Source of the DNA: JASBTN01 sp965228805
GTDB taxonomy: Bacteria; Pseudomonadota; Alphaproteobacteria; Rhodobacterales; Rhodobacteraceae
Assembly (NCBI RefSeq): GCF_965228805.1
Contig: NZ_CBDDIE010000003.1
Coordinates: 3,100,001-3,164,000, forward strand
Reading direction: 5' to 3'
Length of the DNA: 64,000 nt
Below are positions 34,447 through 43,343 of this stretch, in pieces (position 1 is the first letter of the stretch; every line of letters begins with the position of its first letter). The notes under the pieces are model-generated. The model was given only the letters and a program-made list of their open reading frames with translations. It was not told the DNA's origin and did no database searches. A program made the translations under genes and the position numbers.

Positions 34447-36647
34447 CCTGCTTGCATTTCAATGGAAGGGGTGGTGCGGGTCCGCCCGCTGGCCTGGGTA
34501 ATCAGGTCGACCGGGTCGAGAATGAGGGCGATCTGACCGTCCCCCAGGATGGTGGCCGCCGCGATGCCAGGCACGCGTCCGTAGCTGTCCTGCAGCCCCT
34601 TGATCACAACCTGGCGCTGATCTTCGATCGCATCGACAACCACCGCGGCGCGGCTGCTGTCTTCCTGTGCGATCAAAAGAACCACACCGCCCGCATAGTC
34701 ATCCAGCGGCTGGCGGTAGCCCAGTTCAGCGCCGAGATCGAGCAGCGGAACGAAACTGTCGCGGATGTTGACGACGTGGGTTTCCGGGCCGAACTCGCGG
34801 ATCTCCTCCTTGGTCAGGGCCAGGGTTTCGAGGATGGCATTCAGCGGCACGACCAGGGTCTCGCCAGCCACCCGCACGACCATGCCGTCAAGCACGGCGA
34901 GGGTCAGCGGCAGGGAGATCGAGAAAGTTGTGCCCTTGCCCTGTTCCGAGGTGATCGAAATGCGCCCGCCAAGGGCCTGGATCGAGCTGCGGACCACGTC
35001 CATGCCGACCCCGCGACCGGACAGGTTCGAAACCTCGTCGGCGGTGGAGAAACCGGGCAGGAACAGAAGATTGTCGATCTCGCTGTCGGACAACTGCAGG
35101 TCTGGCGCGATCAGGCCTTTCTTCTCGGCAATGGCGCGCACCTTCTCGCGGTTGATCCCGCCGCCATCGTCTGCGACCTCAATTACCACGCGGCCGGAAC
35201 GGTGCATGGCGGTGAGGAAGACATTGCCTTCGACCGGTTTGCCAGCGGCGATGCGATCTTCAGTGCTTTCCAGCCCGTGGTCGACCGCGTTACGGATCAT
35301 GTGGGTCAGCGGGTCGGCCAGCCGTTCGATGACGGTCTTGTCGACCTCGGTGTTCTCACCGTCAGTGCGCAGGCGCACGTCCTTGCCGACGTCGGCGGAA
35401 GACTCGCGTACAATCCGGGCCATGCGCTGGAACAGCGACTTGACCGGCTGGGCGCGGATCATCATCACGCTTTCCTGGATATCACGGGTGAGCTGCAGGA
35501 ACTCTTCCAGCCCGGTACGCACCGCGGAGTTGGGCGGCAGGCCTGCCTCCTCGACGCTTTGGGTCAGCATGGCCTGGTTGATCACGATCTCGCCCACCAG
35601 GTTGACCAGGCGATCGATGCGGTCGAGGTCGACGCGCACGGTGGCGCGGGGCGGGGCCACGGTGGGGGCCTTGGCTTTCGCCGGTTCCGCCTGTTTCGCC
35701 TCGGGAGCCGGTGGAGGCGTCGGCGCAGCCGGGGCTTCGGCCTCGGGTGTGTTTTGCACGGGCTCGGGCGCCGATACGTCCGGCTCCAGCGGTGGCAGTT
35801 CGGGCACCTCCGCCAGTGGCGGCAGCTCGGGCATTTCCGCCAGCGGCGGCAGGGCGGCGAAGTCGGGTGCACCGCTCTGTTCGCTGATCTCCAACTCGCA
35901 CAGCCCGTCAACGAATTCGAAAACCTCGCGAATGGCCGCTTCGCCCTCGCCGGTTTTCAGCGTGATGTCCCATTTCAGGAAGCTCTGTTCGGCATCCAGC
36001 GTGTCCAGGCTGGGCAGGTCGGGGGTCTCGCAGGTGACCTCGATCTCGCCCAGGTCACGCAGGGCGCGGAACAGGAACAGGGGTTCGCTGCCGGTACTGT
36101 ACAGCGCCGCTTCGGGTGTGAAGCGAATGTGCCATCCGGGTTCCCCGGGGTCTTCGTCAAGCGCGGGCATCGCCGCCTCGCCGTCAAGGCCCGGAAGGTC
36201 CAGTGACAGGGTCATCGGTTGGAACTCAACCTCTTCCTCGGGCTCGGCGGCCTCGCCATCCTTGCCAAGAAGCGCGTCCAGCTGAGTGATAACCGGTGCA
36301 ATCCGCGCGCTGTCATGGTCAAGGCCGTCGCGGCTGTCGCGTACCAGGTCACCCAGAATGTCGCCACATTGAAAGAACAGTTTCAGCACATCCGCATCGG
36401 CGGCGAGCGTGTGCGAGCGCACTTCGTCGAGCACGGTTTCGAACCGGTGGGCAAACTCCACCAGGTCATCCAGACCGAAGGCCCCGGCGCCCCCCTTGAT
36501 CGAGTGCACGGCCCGGAACACGACGTTGACCGTCTCGTCGTCCTGGGCCCCGTCATACATTGTCTGCAGGCCATCCTGCAGCGCCTCAAGCAGTTCTTCA
36601 CATTCGATGAAGAAGGAGGCGCGAATTTCCGCCATAGGATCTGACAT
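34443..36647 (-). CDS. cheA: Chemotaxis histidine kinase
   Basis: 734 residues. P1 has the phosphorylated His48 in RAVHSIKGGAGAFG. A long, Pro/Ala-rich linker with LPPLAEMPELPPLAEVPELPPL repeats (each block 10-11 residues) precedes P3 (VRVDLDRIDRLVNLVGEIVINQAML). P4 has the N box (MIRNAVDHG), DDGGGI, GFSTADEVSNLSGRGVGMDVVR; P5 (the CheW-like domain) ends the protein. It phosphorylates CheY and CheB. It is preceded by cheY after 5 bases. Confidence 0.97.
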   Translation of the reverse strand: MSDPMAEIRASFFIECEELLEALQDGLQTMYDGAQDDETVNVVFRAVHSIKGGAGAFGLDDLVEFAHRFETVLDEVRSHTLAADADVLKLFFQCGDILGDLVRDSRDGLDHDSARIAPVITQLDALLGKDGEAAEPEEEVEFQPMTLSLDLPGLDGEAAMPALDEDPGEPGWHIRFTPEAALYSTGSEPLFLFRALRDLGEIEVTCETPDLPSLDTLDAEQSFLKWDITLKTGEGEAAIREVFEFVDGLCELEISEQSGAPDFAALPPLAEMPELPPLAEVPELPPLEPDVSAPEPVQNTPEAEAPAAPTPPPAPEAKQAEPAKAKAPTVAPPRATVRVDLDRIDRLVNLVGEIVINQAMLTQSVEEAGLPPNSAVRTGLEEFLQLTRDIQESVMMIRAQPVKSLFQRMARIVRESSADVGKDVRLRTDGENTEVDKTVIERLADPLTHMIRNAVDHGLESTEDRIAAGKPVEGNVFLTAMHRSGRVVIEVADDGGGINREKVRAIAEKKGLIAPDLQLSDSEIDNLLFLPGFSTADEVSNLSGRGVGMDVVRSSIQALGGRISITSEQGKGTTFSISLPLTLAVLDGMVVRVAGETLVVPLNAILETLALTKEEIREFGPETHVVNIRDSFVPLLDLGAELGYRQPLDDYAGGVVLLIAQEDSSRAAVVVDAIEDQRQVVIKGLQDSYGRVPGIAAATILGDGQIALILDPVDLITQASGRTRTTPSIEMQAG

Positions 36648-36652
36648 CTGTC

Positions 36653-37021
36653 TTACCCCGCTACCATTCTGACTGCTTTGACCAGTTTTTCCGGGTCAAA
36701 GGGTTTCACGATCCAACCGGTCGCGCCGGCCTCACGGGCGCGCATCTTCATCTCTGCGGCGCTTTCGGTGGTCAGGACCAGGATCGGAATGCCGCGATAC
36801 TCGTCGCGGGTGCGCACGGCGTCGATGAACTGGAACCCATCCATGCGCGGCATGTTAATATCTGTGATGATCGCATCCGGAGGGGTCATGTCGTCGAGCA
36901 CTTCCAACCCATGTACCCCGTCTTCGGCCACCTCGGTGTCTATGCCTGCGCCAAGAAGCGCCAGTCGGACCATGTCGCGCATGGTGCGGCTGTCGTCGAC
37001 AGCAAGAACCTGGATACTCAT
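36653..37021 (-). CDS. cheY: CheY response regulator (first copy)
   Basis: 122 residues from the ATG at 37021. The receiver has the acidic pair DD (VLAVDDSRTMRD), phospho-Asp54 (AIITDINMPRMDG), Thr (LVLTTES) and Lys (GWIVKPFDPEKL). It is the second gene of the operon, right before cheA, and overlaps the STAS gene by 4 bases (ATGA). It is likely the motor-acting CheY by position, but this is inference. Confidence 0.95.
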   Translation of the reverse strand: MSIQVLAVDDSRTMRDMVRLALLGAGIDTEVAEDGVHGLEVLDDMTPPDAIITDINMPRMDGFQFIDAVRTRDEYRGIPILVLTTESAAEMKMRAREAGATGWIVKPFDPEKLVKAVRMVAG

Positions 37022-37302
37022 TGATCGTCCTCCCACTCGGTAATCGTTTGCGGCGTGAAACCCAGGAGGCAAAGCTGATCGGCACAATCGTCGGAGGCGT
37101 TGATCAGGCTCAGCTGATGGCCGCTTTCGGCCCAGCTGCGTGCGGCGGCACGCAGCACTTGCACCCCCATGGCCCCGAAATGGGACACATGAGCCGCATT
37201 CAGCGTCAGGTCCTTGCCCTGGTGGGACAGAATGGAATCCGCCAGTCCGGCGGCCGCCTTGAAATCAAGCCGCGGGTCGAGGGTCAGCGTCGCGTCGCTC
37301 AT
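37018..37302 (-). CDS. STAS-domain protein, first gene of the che operon
   Basis: 94 residues from the ATG at 37302 (GGGGGGAG upstream). The STAS pattern is visible: SDATLTLDPRLDFKAAAGLADSILSHQGKDLTLNAAHVSHFGAMGVQVLRAAARSWAESGHQLSLINAS. In S. meliloti-type operons a small protein of this kind (CheS) helps CheA bind the sink CheY. It opens the operon STAS-cheY-cheA-cheW-cheR-cheY; its overlap with cheY supports co-translation. Confidence 0.85.
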   Translation of the reverse strand: MSDATLTLDPRLDFKAAAGLADSILSHQGKDLTLNAAHVSHFGAMGVQVLRAAARSWAESGHQLSLINASDDCADQLCLLGFTPQTITEWEDDQ

Positions 37303-37399
37303 CCAACTCCCCCCCAATTGCCAAAGGTGCCAATCATCACAAATGCCCTTTTTTTCATCCGGTCCACACCGGTGTAGGGCAGGGGAGGTTAAGATAGAC

Positions 37400-38383
37400 C
37401 TAAACGGTGCCGCTTTTTTGCAGCAGGGGGGAAAGGTGGTGGGCGCAGCCGATCAAGGCGGCGCAATCGTCGGACACGACAGAGACGGGGAAGCTGTTGG
37501 AAAGGTTGGAAAAACGACCCTTGTCGGCGAGCGTTTCGGCAAAGCCCAGACGGGGCAGCCAAGGGGCCACGGCATTGGACATGCCGCCCACCAGAAAGAT
37601 ACCGCCATAGGGCAGGTGCATCAGCGCGAGGTCGCCGGTGACGCGGCCCAGAAGACGCACGAACATGGTGAGAACTTCCAGGGCATGGGCATCCCCGGCC
37701 TCGGCCCCGGCCAGCACAGCGGCGCTGTCCATATCGCGCGGATCGCCCTGACGTTTGGCCAGCCAGCTTTGCAACTGGCCCAGGCCGCGGCCCGACAGGA
37801 CCTCCTCGACCGAGGCGAAACCGTAGCTGCGGTCCAGGTAATCGGCCAGGTCCCGTTCCTCGGCGGTGCGGATGGGCAGGCTGACATGGCCGGCCTCTGC
37901 GGGCGGGACGTGGCGCGTGTCCGTGCCGGTATGGACCGGCGCGCAGTTGAAGCCGGTGCCGATGCCGACCACCAGCATGCGTGCGCCGGGGGCGGGCGTG
38001 CCGGTGTGGATCGGGATCACCGCCTCGTCGGGCAGGTAGCCCAGGGCATATCCCTGCGCCTGGAGATCGTTCAGCACCGCCACCACCTCGGCCCGGGCGG
38101 CGCGCGCCAGGCTGGTCTTGGAGATGGTCCAGTCGAGATTGGTCAGCCGCGCCTCGCCATCCCGCACCGGTCCCGCCACGGCCACGCAGGCGCCGGCGCA
38201 GTCTGGCCGGCCCTCGCTCTGCAGATATGCACCCAGAACGCTGTCCAGGCTATCGTGATCGGCGTTGCGGAAGCGGCGGATCGTGTCGGGCAGCAGCTCG
38301 GCCCCGCGCGCAAGCGCCACGCGGGTGTTGGTGCCACCGATGTCGGCCAGCAGGTTCAGGGTGTTTGCAGGGGCGTCTGTCAT
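37400..38383 (-). CDS. glk: Glucokinase
   Basis: 327 residues, E. coli-type Glk family rather than ROK. The phosphate-binding motif LLADIGGTNTRVAL opens the protein; VAVAGPVRDGEARLTNLDWTIS, VVGIGTGFNCAPV, EAGHVSLP and GGIFLVGGMSNAVAPWL follow. It phosphorylates glucose released by the two glycosidases of this locus. It overlaps the GH1 gene by 4 bases (ATGA), so lacI-GH1-glk is one operon. Confidence 0.94.
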   Translation of the reverse strand: MTDAPANTLNLLADIGGTNTRVALARGAELLPDTIRRFRNADHDSLDSVLGAYLQSEGRPDCAGACVAVAGPVRDGEARLTNLDWTISKTSLARAARAEVVAVLNDLQAQGYALGYLPDEAVIPIHTGTPAPGARMLVVGIGTGFNCAPVHTGTDTRHVPPAEAGHVSLPIRTAEERDLADYLDRSYGFASVEEVLSGRGLGQLQSWLAKRQGDPRDMDSAAVLAGAEAGDAHALEVLTMFVRLLGRVTGDLALMHLPYGGIFLVGGMSNAVAPWLPRLGFAETLADKGRFSNLSNSFPVSVVSDDCAALIGCAHHLSPLLQKSGTV

Positions 38384-39684
38384 GGTCTCGTTAGCGCTAA
38401 CTTCAGCCTCTCATAAGACAGTTTCGGCCTGCGGTCCAGCGTTTCGAAATCCACATGTACCAGGCCGAAGCGCTTGTCATAGCCCAGCGCCCATTCGTAA
38501 TTGTCCAGAAGCGACCAGAGGTAGTAGCCCGCCACCGGCAACCCCTTGGCCAGCGCCGCGCGGACCTGGGCCAGGTGGGCGTCGACATATGCAATGCGGT
38601 CCTCGTCCCGGATCCCCGGCGCGGCCATGCCGTTTTCGGTGACATAAAGCGGCAGGTCGGGGGCGTGTTCATGGGCCAGGCGCAGAAAATGGCCCAGCCC
38701 GTCCGGATAGATCTCCCAGCCCATGTCGGTCTTTGGCAGTGGGCCGTCCTGATAGGCATAACCGGGCCAGGCGCCGCCCGTGGGGCCGATGACCTTGCGG
38801 GTGTAATAGTTCAGCCCGAGCCAATCGAGCGGCTGGCCGATGGTTGCAAAGTCCCGCTCCCATCCGTCTGGCAGATGCGGGGCGAGCCCCTCCAGCGCCG
38901 CCTGCGGGTAGGCGCCGCGAAACAGACCACCCAGAAAGAAGCGGTTGTAGATCGCGTCGAAGGTCCGGGCCGCCCTATGCGCCGCCGGGCTGTCATCCAC
39001 CGGCTGGGCATATTCGAAATTGCACACGGCGCCGAGGTTGCCCATGCCGTGGCTGCGCATGACCTCGATTGCGCGCCCGTGGCACAGAAGCACATGGTGC
39101 ATCGCACGCGCAGCGGCGCGAATGTCGCGCAGGCCCGGGGCGTGGTGGCCCTCGAAATGGGACAGCCAGGCCACGCACCAGGGTTCGTTGATCGGGGCAG
39201 CGGACCAGACGCGATCACCAAGGCGACCGGCCACCACATCCACGTAATCTGCAAACCAGTCGGCCATGGCTCGGTTGCACCATCCGCCCGCGTCCGCCAG
39301 CGGGCTGGGCAGCTCCCAGTGATAAAGCGTCAGGGCAGGTTTCACCCCGCGCTCCAACAGCCCGTCCACCAAGCGGTCATAGAAATCGAGCCCCTGCTGG
39401 TTTACCGGCCCGCGCCCCTCGGGCATGATACGCGCCCAGCTGGTGGAAAAGCGGTAGACATCGAAATTGCCGCCCGCAACCAGATCCAGATCCTCGTCCA
39501 TCCGGTGGTAATGGTCGCAGGCCGTGGCGCCGTTCTCCCCCTTGGCAACATTGCCTGGCGTGGCGGCAAAGCTGTCCCAATGGGTCTGGCCCGCACCGCC
39601 GACCCCGTGCCCCTCGATCTGATAGGCCGAGGTCGCGACCCCGAACTGAAAGCCCTCGGGGAAGTCCTGCCGCGTGAAGTTCAT
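38380..39684 (-). CDS. GH1 beta-glucosidase
   Basis: 434 residues, a full-length GH1. The N-terminal signature FPEGFQFGVATSAYQIEG is clear, the acid/base Glu is in APINEPWCVAW and the nucleophile Glu in PLYVTENGMAAP; SLLDNYEWALGYDKRFGLVHVDF follows. No signal peptide, so it is cytoplasmic and acts on imported beta-glucosides. It overlaps both lacI and glk by 4 bases. Near its 3' end a 12-bp perfect palindrome (38390-38401) lies in the coding sequence. Confidence 0.95.
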   Translation of the reverse strand: MNFTRQDFPEGFQFGVATSAYQIEGHGVGGAGQTHWDSFAATPGNVAKGENGATACDHYHRMDEDLDLVAGGNFDVYRFSTSWARIMPEGRGPVNQQGLDFYDRLVDGLLERGVKPALTLYHWELPSPLADAGGWCNRAMADWFADYVDVVAGRLGDRVWSAAPINEPWCVAWLSHFEGHHAPGLRDIRAAARAMHHVLLCHGRAIEVMRSHGMGNLGAVCNFEYAQPVDDSPAAHRAARTFDAIYNRFFLGGLFRGAYPQAALEGLAPHLPDGWERDFATIGQPLDWLGLNYYTRKVIGPTGGAWPGYAYQDGPLPKTDMGWEIYPDGLGHFLRLAHEHAPDLPLYVTENGMAAPGIRDEDRIAYVDAHLAQVRAALAKGLPVAGYYLWSLLDNYEWALGYDKRFGLVHVDFETLDRRPKLSYERLKLALTRP

Positions 39685-40718
39685 CCGTCCCGCCCCATGT
39701 CTGGGGCAGGGCCGGTGGATTGGCCCAGGGTCAGGTCAGCCTCCAGCAGCACCTGGCGCGGTGCGTCCCCGCCACGAATGATATCCAGCAGCATCGCAGC
39801 CGCCCGCCGCCCCGCCTCGCGCACGGAACTGCGTGTGGCGGTATAGACCGGCACATCGGCGCCATTGCGGAAGTAGGACAGCTCGTCGTCATGGGTGATG
39901 ACGGACACATCGCGCCCCAGTTTCAGCCCCAGCTCGTCAATCGCCCGACGCACCCCGATGGCGGTAATCATCGAACTGACCAAAAAGGCCGTCGGCGCAT
40001 CGGTGCGGGCCAACAGGGCGCGCGCGGTGTCATGTCCATAGGCTTCGGTCATCTCATCGGAAAAACACATTGTTGGATCTGGGGTTAAGCCGCGTTCTTC
40101 ATGTGCCTTGGTAAAACCCGCACGACGCCGCATGGCAAAATCCATCGTCTCGTACCCGTTGACCAGGGCAATGCGCCGGTGGCCCAGGTCCAACAGGAAA
40201 TTCGTCGCCCGTTCGAAGGCATGGAAGTTGTTCACGTCGACCCAGGCGTAATCCTCGACCTCCTCTGACGCGCGGCCATGCACCACGAAGGGCAGGGAGA
40301 GCTCGTTCAGCAGGTGGATACGCGGGTCGCCCATCCGGGGCGCGTGCACGATGATCCCGTCCACATTGCCTTTGACCTTGAACTGGCGGTAGGCGTCCGC
40401 CTCGCCCTCGTCCGAGACGACGGACAGTAACATCTCATAGCCGTTCTTCGAATAGACCTCTCCGGCGCCGGCGATGAAATCGGCGAAGACCGGGTTCACC
40501 ATCTCGTGGTTCGAACTGACCGGAATCACATGGCCGATCGCTTGTGCACGCCCCGTGGCCAGGCTGCGGGCCCGTGTGTTGGGGGCATAGCCATGGGCTT
40601 GGGCCGCGGCGCGCACGCGTTTGCGAGTCGCCTCGCTGACCTCGGGATAACCGTTCAGCGCCCGGCTGACGGTGGTCTGGCTGAGGCCCAGGATCTCCGA
40701 GAGCTGTTTGAGGTTCAT
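39681..40718 (-). CDS. LacI-family repressor of the glucoside locus
   Basis: 345 residues. The LacI HTH is seen at the start, NLKQLSEILGLSQTTVSRALNGYPEVSEATRKRV, and the sugar-binding domain follows (YEMLLSVVSDEGEADAYRQF, DGIIVHAPRM, GHRRIALVNG, TAFLVSSMITAIGVRRAIDELGL). It is divergent from aglE, with two LacI-type palindromes in the 265 bases between. This is the AglR position. It probably represses both operons until an alpha- or beta-glucoside, or a derivative, binds. Confidence 0.93.
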   Translation of the reverse strand: MNLKQLSEILGLSQTTVSRALNGYPEVSEATRKRVRAAAQAHGYAPNTRARSLATGRAQAIGHVIPVSSNHEMVNPVFADFIAGAGEVYSKNGYEMLLSVVSDEGEADAYRQFKVKGNVDGIIVHAPRMGDPRIHLLNELSLPFVVHGRASEEVEDYAWVDVNNFHAFERATNFLLDLGHRRIALVNGYETMDFAMRRRAGFTKAHEERGLTPDPTMCFSDEMTEAYGHDTARALLARTDAPTAFLVSSMITAIGVRRAIDELGLKLGRDVSVITHDDELSYFRNGADVPVYTATRSSVREAGRRAAAMLLDIIRGGDAPRQVLLEADLTLGQSTGPAPDMGRDG

Positions 40719-40736
40719 TGTGGTCTCTGGTCGATT

Positions 40737-40750
40737 TCAAAGCGGTTTGG
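40737..40750 (-). promoter_or_regulatory. LacI-type operator at the lacI promoter
   Basis: TCAAAGCGGTTTGG differs from the perfect CCAAAGCGCTTTGG at 40896 at 2 of 14 positions. It lies 19 bases before the repressor ATG, where binding would limit the repressor's own operon. Confidence 0.65.
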
Positions 40751-40859
40751 TTGCTTTTGGACGGTAGCGGCGGGACGGGGGGACGTCAAAAGAAAATCTA
40801 CATAAACATGTTAATTAGTGATGTTATTCATGTTTTTTGCCCCGAGTCCCTGTGAATCA

Positions 40860-40909
40860 TTGACAGACGCTAACAGCTGGGCATTCTGGGGGTATCCAAA
40901 GCGCTTTGG
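40860..40909 (+). promoter_or_regulatory. aglEFGAK promoter with LacI-type operator
   Basis: A TTGACA (40860-40865) and a weak CATTCT (40882-40887) with 16-bp spacing precede a perfect palindrome CCAAAGCGCTTTGG (40896-40909) with the central CG typical of LacI-family sites. The palindrome would overlap the start of transcription. The gene start is 75 bases further on. Confidence 0.7.
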
Positions 40910-40983
40910 GTGATGCCGGTTGGGCATTTCCCAAGGCTGGACTGTTTCATGCGTCAATTCCGACGCGCATCTGGGAGGATACT

Positions 40984-42252
40984 ATGAAACAAGTGCTGAT
41001 GACAGGTGCGGCGGCTCTGGCGCTCACCGCCGGTGCGGCGTCGGCCGAACAGGTGACCGTGTTCGGGCCCTGGCTGGGGCCGGACCAGGAAAACGTCGAA
41101 AAGGTGCTGGCGGGCTTCGCCGCCGCCTCGGGGCACGATGTGCGCTACGTGGGCTCGGACAGTTTCGAACAGCAGATCGTGGTCGATGCGGAGGCTGGGT
41201 CCGCCCCCAACATCGCGATCTTCCCGCAGCCGGGCCTGGCCGCCGACATGGCCTCGCGCGGCTTCCTTGCGCCGCTGGCGGATGGTACCGGTGACTGGAT
41301 CCGCGACAACTATGCGGCCGGGCAGTCCTGGGTCGACCTGGGCACCTATTCGGGGCCCGATGGCGCCGACAACCTTTATGGGTTCTTCTACAAGATCGAC
41401 GTGAAATCGCTGGTCTGGTACGTGCCGGAAAACTTCGAGGACGCGGGTTACGAGGTCCCCGAGACCATGGAAGAGCTGAAGGCGCTGACCGATCAGATCG
41501 TCGCCGACGGCGGCACGCCCTGGTGCATCGGCCTGGGCTCCGGCGGCGCGACCGGCTGGCCCGCGACCGACTGGGTCGAGGACATGATGCTGCGTACCCA
41601 GCCACCCGAGGTTTATGACGCTTGGGTTGCCAACGAGCTGAAATTCGACGACCCGAAAGTGGTCGCGGCCATTGAAGAATTCGGCGCCTTTGCCCGCAAT
41701 GACGCCTATGTCGCCGGTGGTGCGGGGGCCGTGGCCTCGACCGATTTCCGCGACAGCCCCAAGGGCATGTTCGCCGCCCCGCCGCAGTGCTACATGCACC
41801 GCCAGGCGAGCTTCATCCCGGCCTTCTTCCCCGAAGGCACCGTGGTGGGCGAGGACGCGGATTTCTTCTACTTCCCGGCCTATGAGGGCAAGGACCTGGG
41901 CAAGCCGGTGCTGGGCGCGGGCACGCTCTGGGCCATTACCAACGAAAACCAGGCCGCCCATGACCTGATCGCCTATCTGCAGACCGCCGAGGCGCATGAG
42001 GCCTGGATGGCGCTGAAGGGCTTCCTGACTCCGCACAAGGGCGTCGATACCTCCGTCTTCGGTGATCCGACGCTCGAGAAGATGAACGACATCCTGCTCA
42101 ATGCCACCACCTTCCGCTTCGACGGCTCCGACCTGATGCCCGGCGGCGTCGGCGCGGGCAGCTTCTGGACCGGCATGGTCGATTATGCCGGCGGCAAGGA
42201 CGCGGGCGAAGTGGCCGGTGAAATCCAGCAGAGCTGGGACGCGCTGAAGTAA
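40984..42252 (+). CDS. aglE: Alpha-glucoside ABC transporter, substrate-binding protein
   Basis: 422 residues from the ATG at 40984 with GGGAGGA upstream. A signal peptide (VLMTGAAALALTAGAASA) is followed by an extracellular solute-binding fold of family 1: VTVFGPWLGPDQENVEKVLAGF, AEAGSAPNIAIFPQPG, GTPWCIGLGSGGATGWPATDWVEDMML and LWAITNENQAAHDLIAYLQT. It captures glucosides in the periplasm. First gene of aglEFGAK. A strong hairpin after the stop likely keeps its level above that of the permease genes. Confidence 0.94.
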   Translation: MKQVLMTGAAALALTAGAASAEQVTVFGPWLGPDQENVEKVLAGFAAASGHDVRYVGSDSFEQQIVVDAEAGSAPNIAIFPQPGLAADMASRGFLAPLADGTGDWIRDNYAAGQSWVDLGTYSGPDGADNLYGFFYKIDVKSLVWYVPENFEDAGYEVPETMEELKALTDQIVADGGTPWCIGLGSGGATGWPATDWVEDMMLRTQPPEVYDAWVANELKFDDPKVVAAIEEFGAFARNDAYVAGGAGAVASTDFRDSPKGMFAAPPQCYMHRQASFIPAFFPEGTVVGEDADFFYFPAYEGKDLGKPVLGAGTLWAITNENQAAHDLIAYLQTAEAHEAWMALKGFLTPHKGVDTSVFGDPTLEKMNDILLNATTFRFDGSDLMPGGVGAGSFWTGMVDYAGGKDAGEVAGEIQQSWDALK

Positions 42253-42273
42253 GCGCGGGCTGAAAGAACGGAC

Positions 42274-42300
42274 AAGCCCGGGCCGCGTGCCCGGGCTTTT
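42274..42300 (+). terminator. Attenuator hairpin between aglE and aglF
   Basis: Perfect 10-bp stem AAGCCCGGGC (42274-42283) and GCCCGGGCTT (42289-42298) with loop CGCGT, then TT. It lies between the binding-protein gene and the permease genes, where partial termination is common. Confidence 0.75.
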
Positions 42301-42323
42301 CGAACCACGGGGGAGGAACCATC

Positions 42324-43331
42324 ATGCATCCGGCTTTGCAGGGCCTCATCACCATCGCCTTGGGCGTGGGGGGCTGCTTGGGATACTTCTGGCTGTCGAA
42401 CCAGATCCTCGACAAGGTGATCTTTCCGCCGCGCGGCAAGGACATCGGTCGCAACATCAACCGCGCCAACCTGGTGCGCCCCTGGCTGTTCCTCTTTCCC
42501 GCGTTGGCCGCGCTTGGCCTTTATCTGGCCTATCCGGTGTTCGAAACCCTGCGCCTGTCCTTTACCGACCGGGTGCCCGGCGGGGGGTACGCTTTCGCGG
42601 GTGTGGACAATTACACCCAGATGCTGGGCGAACCCAAGTTCTGGGAGGCGCTCAGAAACAACTTCTTCTGGCTCCTGATCGTGCCCGCCGCCTCGACCGG
42701 GTTCGGCCTCCTGGCCGCCCAGCTGACCGACCGTATCCGCTGGGGCAATATCGCCAAGTCGCTGATCTTCATGCCCATGGCGATCTCCTTCGTCGGGGCT
42801 GCGGTGATCTGGAAGCTGGTCTATGACGCCCGCCCGCTGGGGCAGGAGCAGATCGGCGTGATGAACGCGCTCTACTTGTGGTTCGGTGGCGACGAGCCGG
42901 TGACCTGGCTGACCGTGCTGCCCTGGAACAATATCTTCCTCATGGTGGTGCTGATCTGGATCCAGACCGGCTTTGCCATGGTGATCCTGTCGGCTGCCCT
43001 GCGAGGCATTCCCGAAGAAACCATCGAGGCCGCCATTGTCGATGGCGCGGGCCCGTTCCAGATCTTCTTCAAGATCAAGCTGCCGCAGATCTCCGGCACC
43101 ATCGTCGTGGTCTGGACCACCATCACGCTCGTCGTGCTCAAGGTCTTCGACATCGTCTTCGCCATGACCAACGGGCAATGGAAGACACAGGTGCTGGCCA
43201 ATTACATGTTCGACAAGCTGTTCCGCGCCAATGACTGGGGCGTGGGCTCGGCCGCCGCCATGGTCATCATGCTGCTGGTCACACCGATCCTGGTCTGGAA
43301 CGTGCGCAATGCGCGCCGGGAAATGAAGTGA
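42324..43331 (+). CDS. aglF: Alpha-glucoside ABC transporter, permease
   Basis: 335 residues with about eight membrane segments. Early segments are at ~7-25 (ITIALGVGGCLGYFWLSNQILD) and ~55-75 (FLFPALAALGLYLAYPVFE), then NYTQMLGEPKFWEALRNNFFWLLIVP. The EAA loop is seen as EETIEAAIVDGAGPFQIFFKIKLP, which contacts the ATPase. The first membrane segment is an N-terminal extension seen in AglF-type permeases. It works with AglG and AglK. Confidence 0.94.
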   Translation: MHPALQGLITIALGVGGCLGYFWLSNQILDKVIFPPRGKDIGRNINRANLVRPWLFLFPALAALGLYLAYPVFETLRLSFTDRVPGGGYAFAGVDNYTQMLGEPKFWEALRNNFFWLLIVPAASTGFGLLAAQLTDRIRWGNIAKSLIFMPMAISFVGAAVIWKLVYDARPLGQEQIGVMNALYLWFGGDEPVTWLTVLPWNNIFLMVVLIWIQTGFAMVILSAALRGIPEETIEAAIVDGAGPFQIFFKIKLPQISGTIVVVWTTITLVVLKVFDIVFAMTNGQWKTQVLANYMFDKLFRANDWGVGSAAAMVIMLLVTPILVWNVRNARREMK

Positions 43332-43343
43332 GGAGATGAAGTG

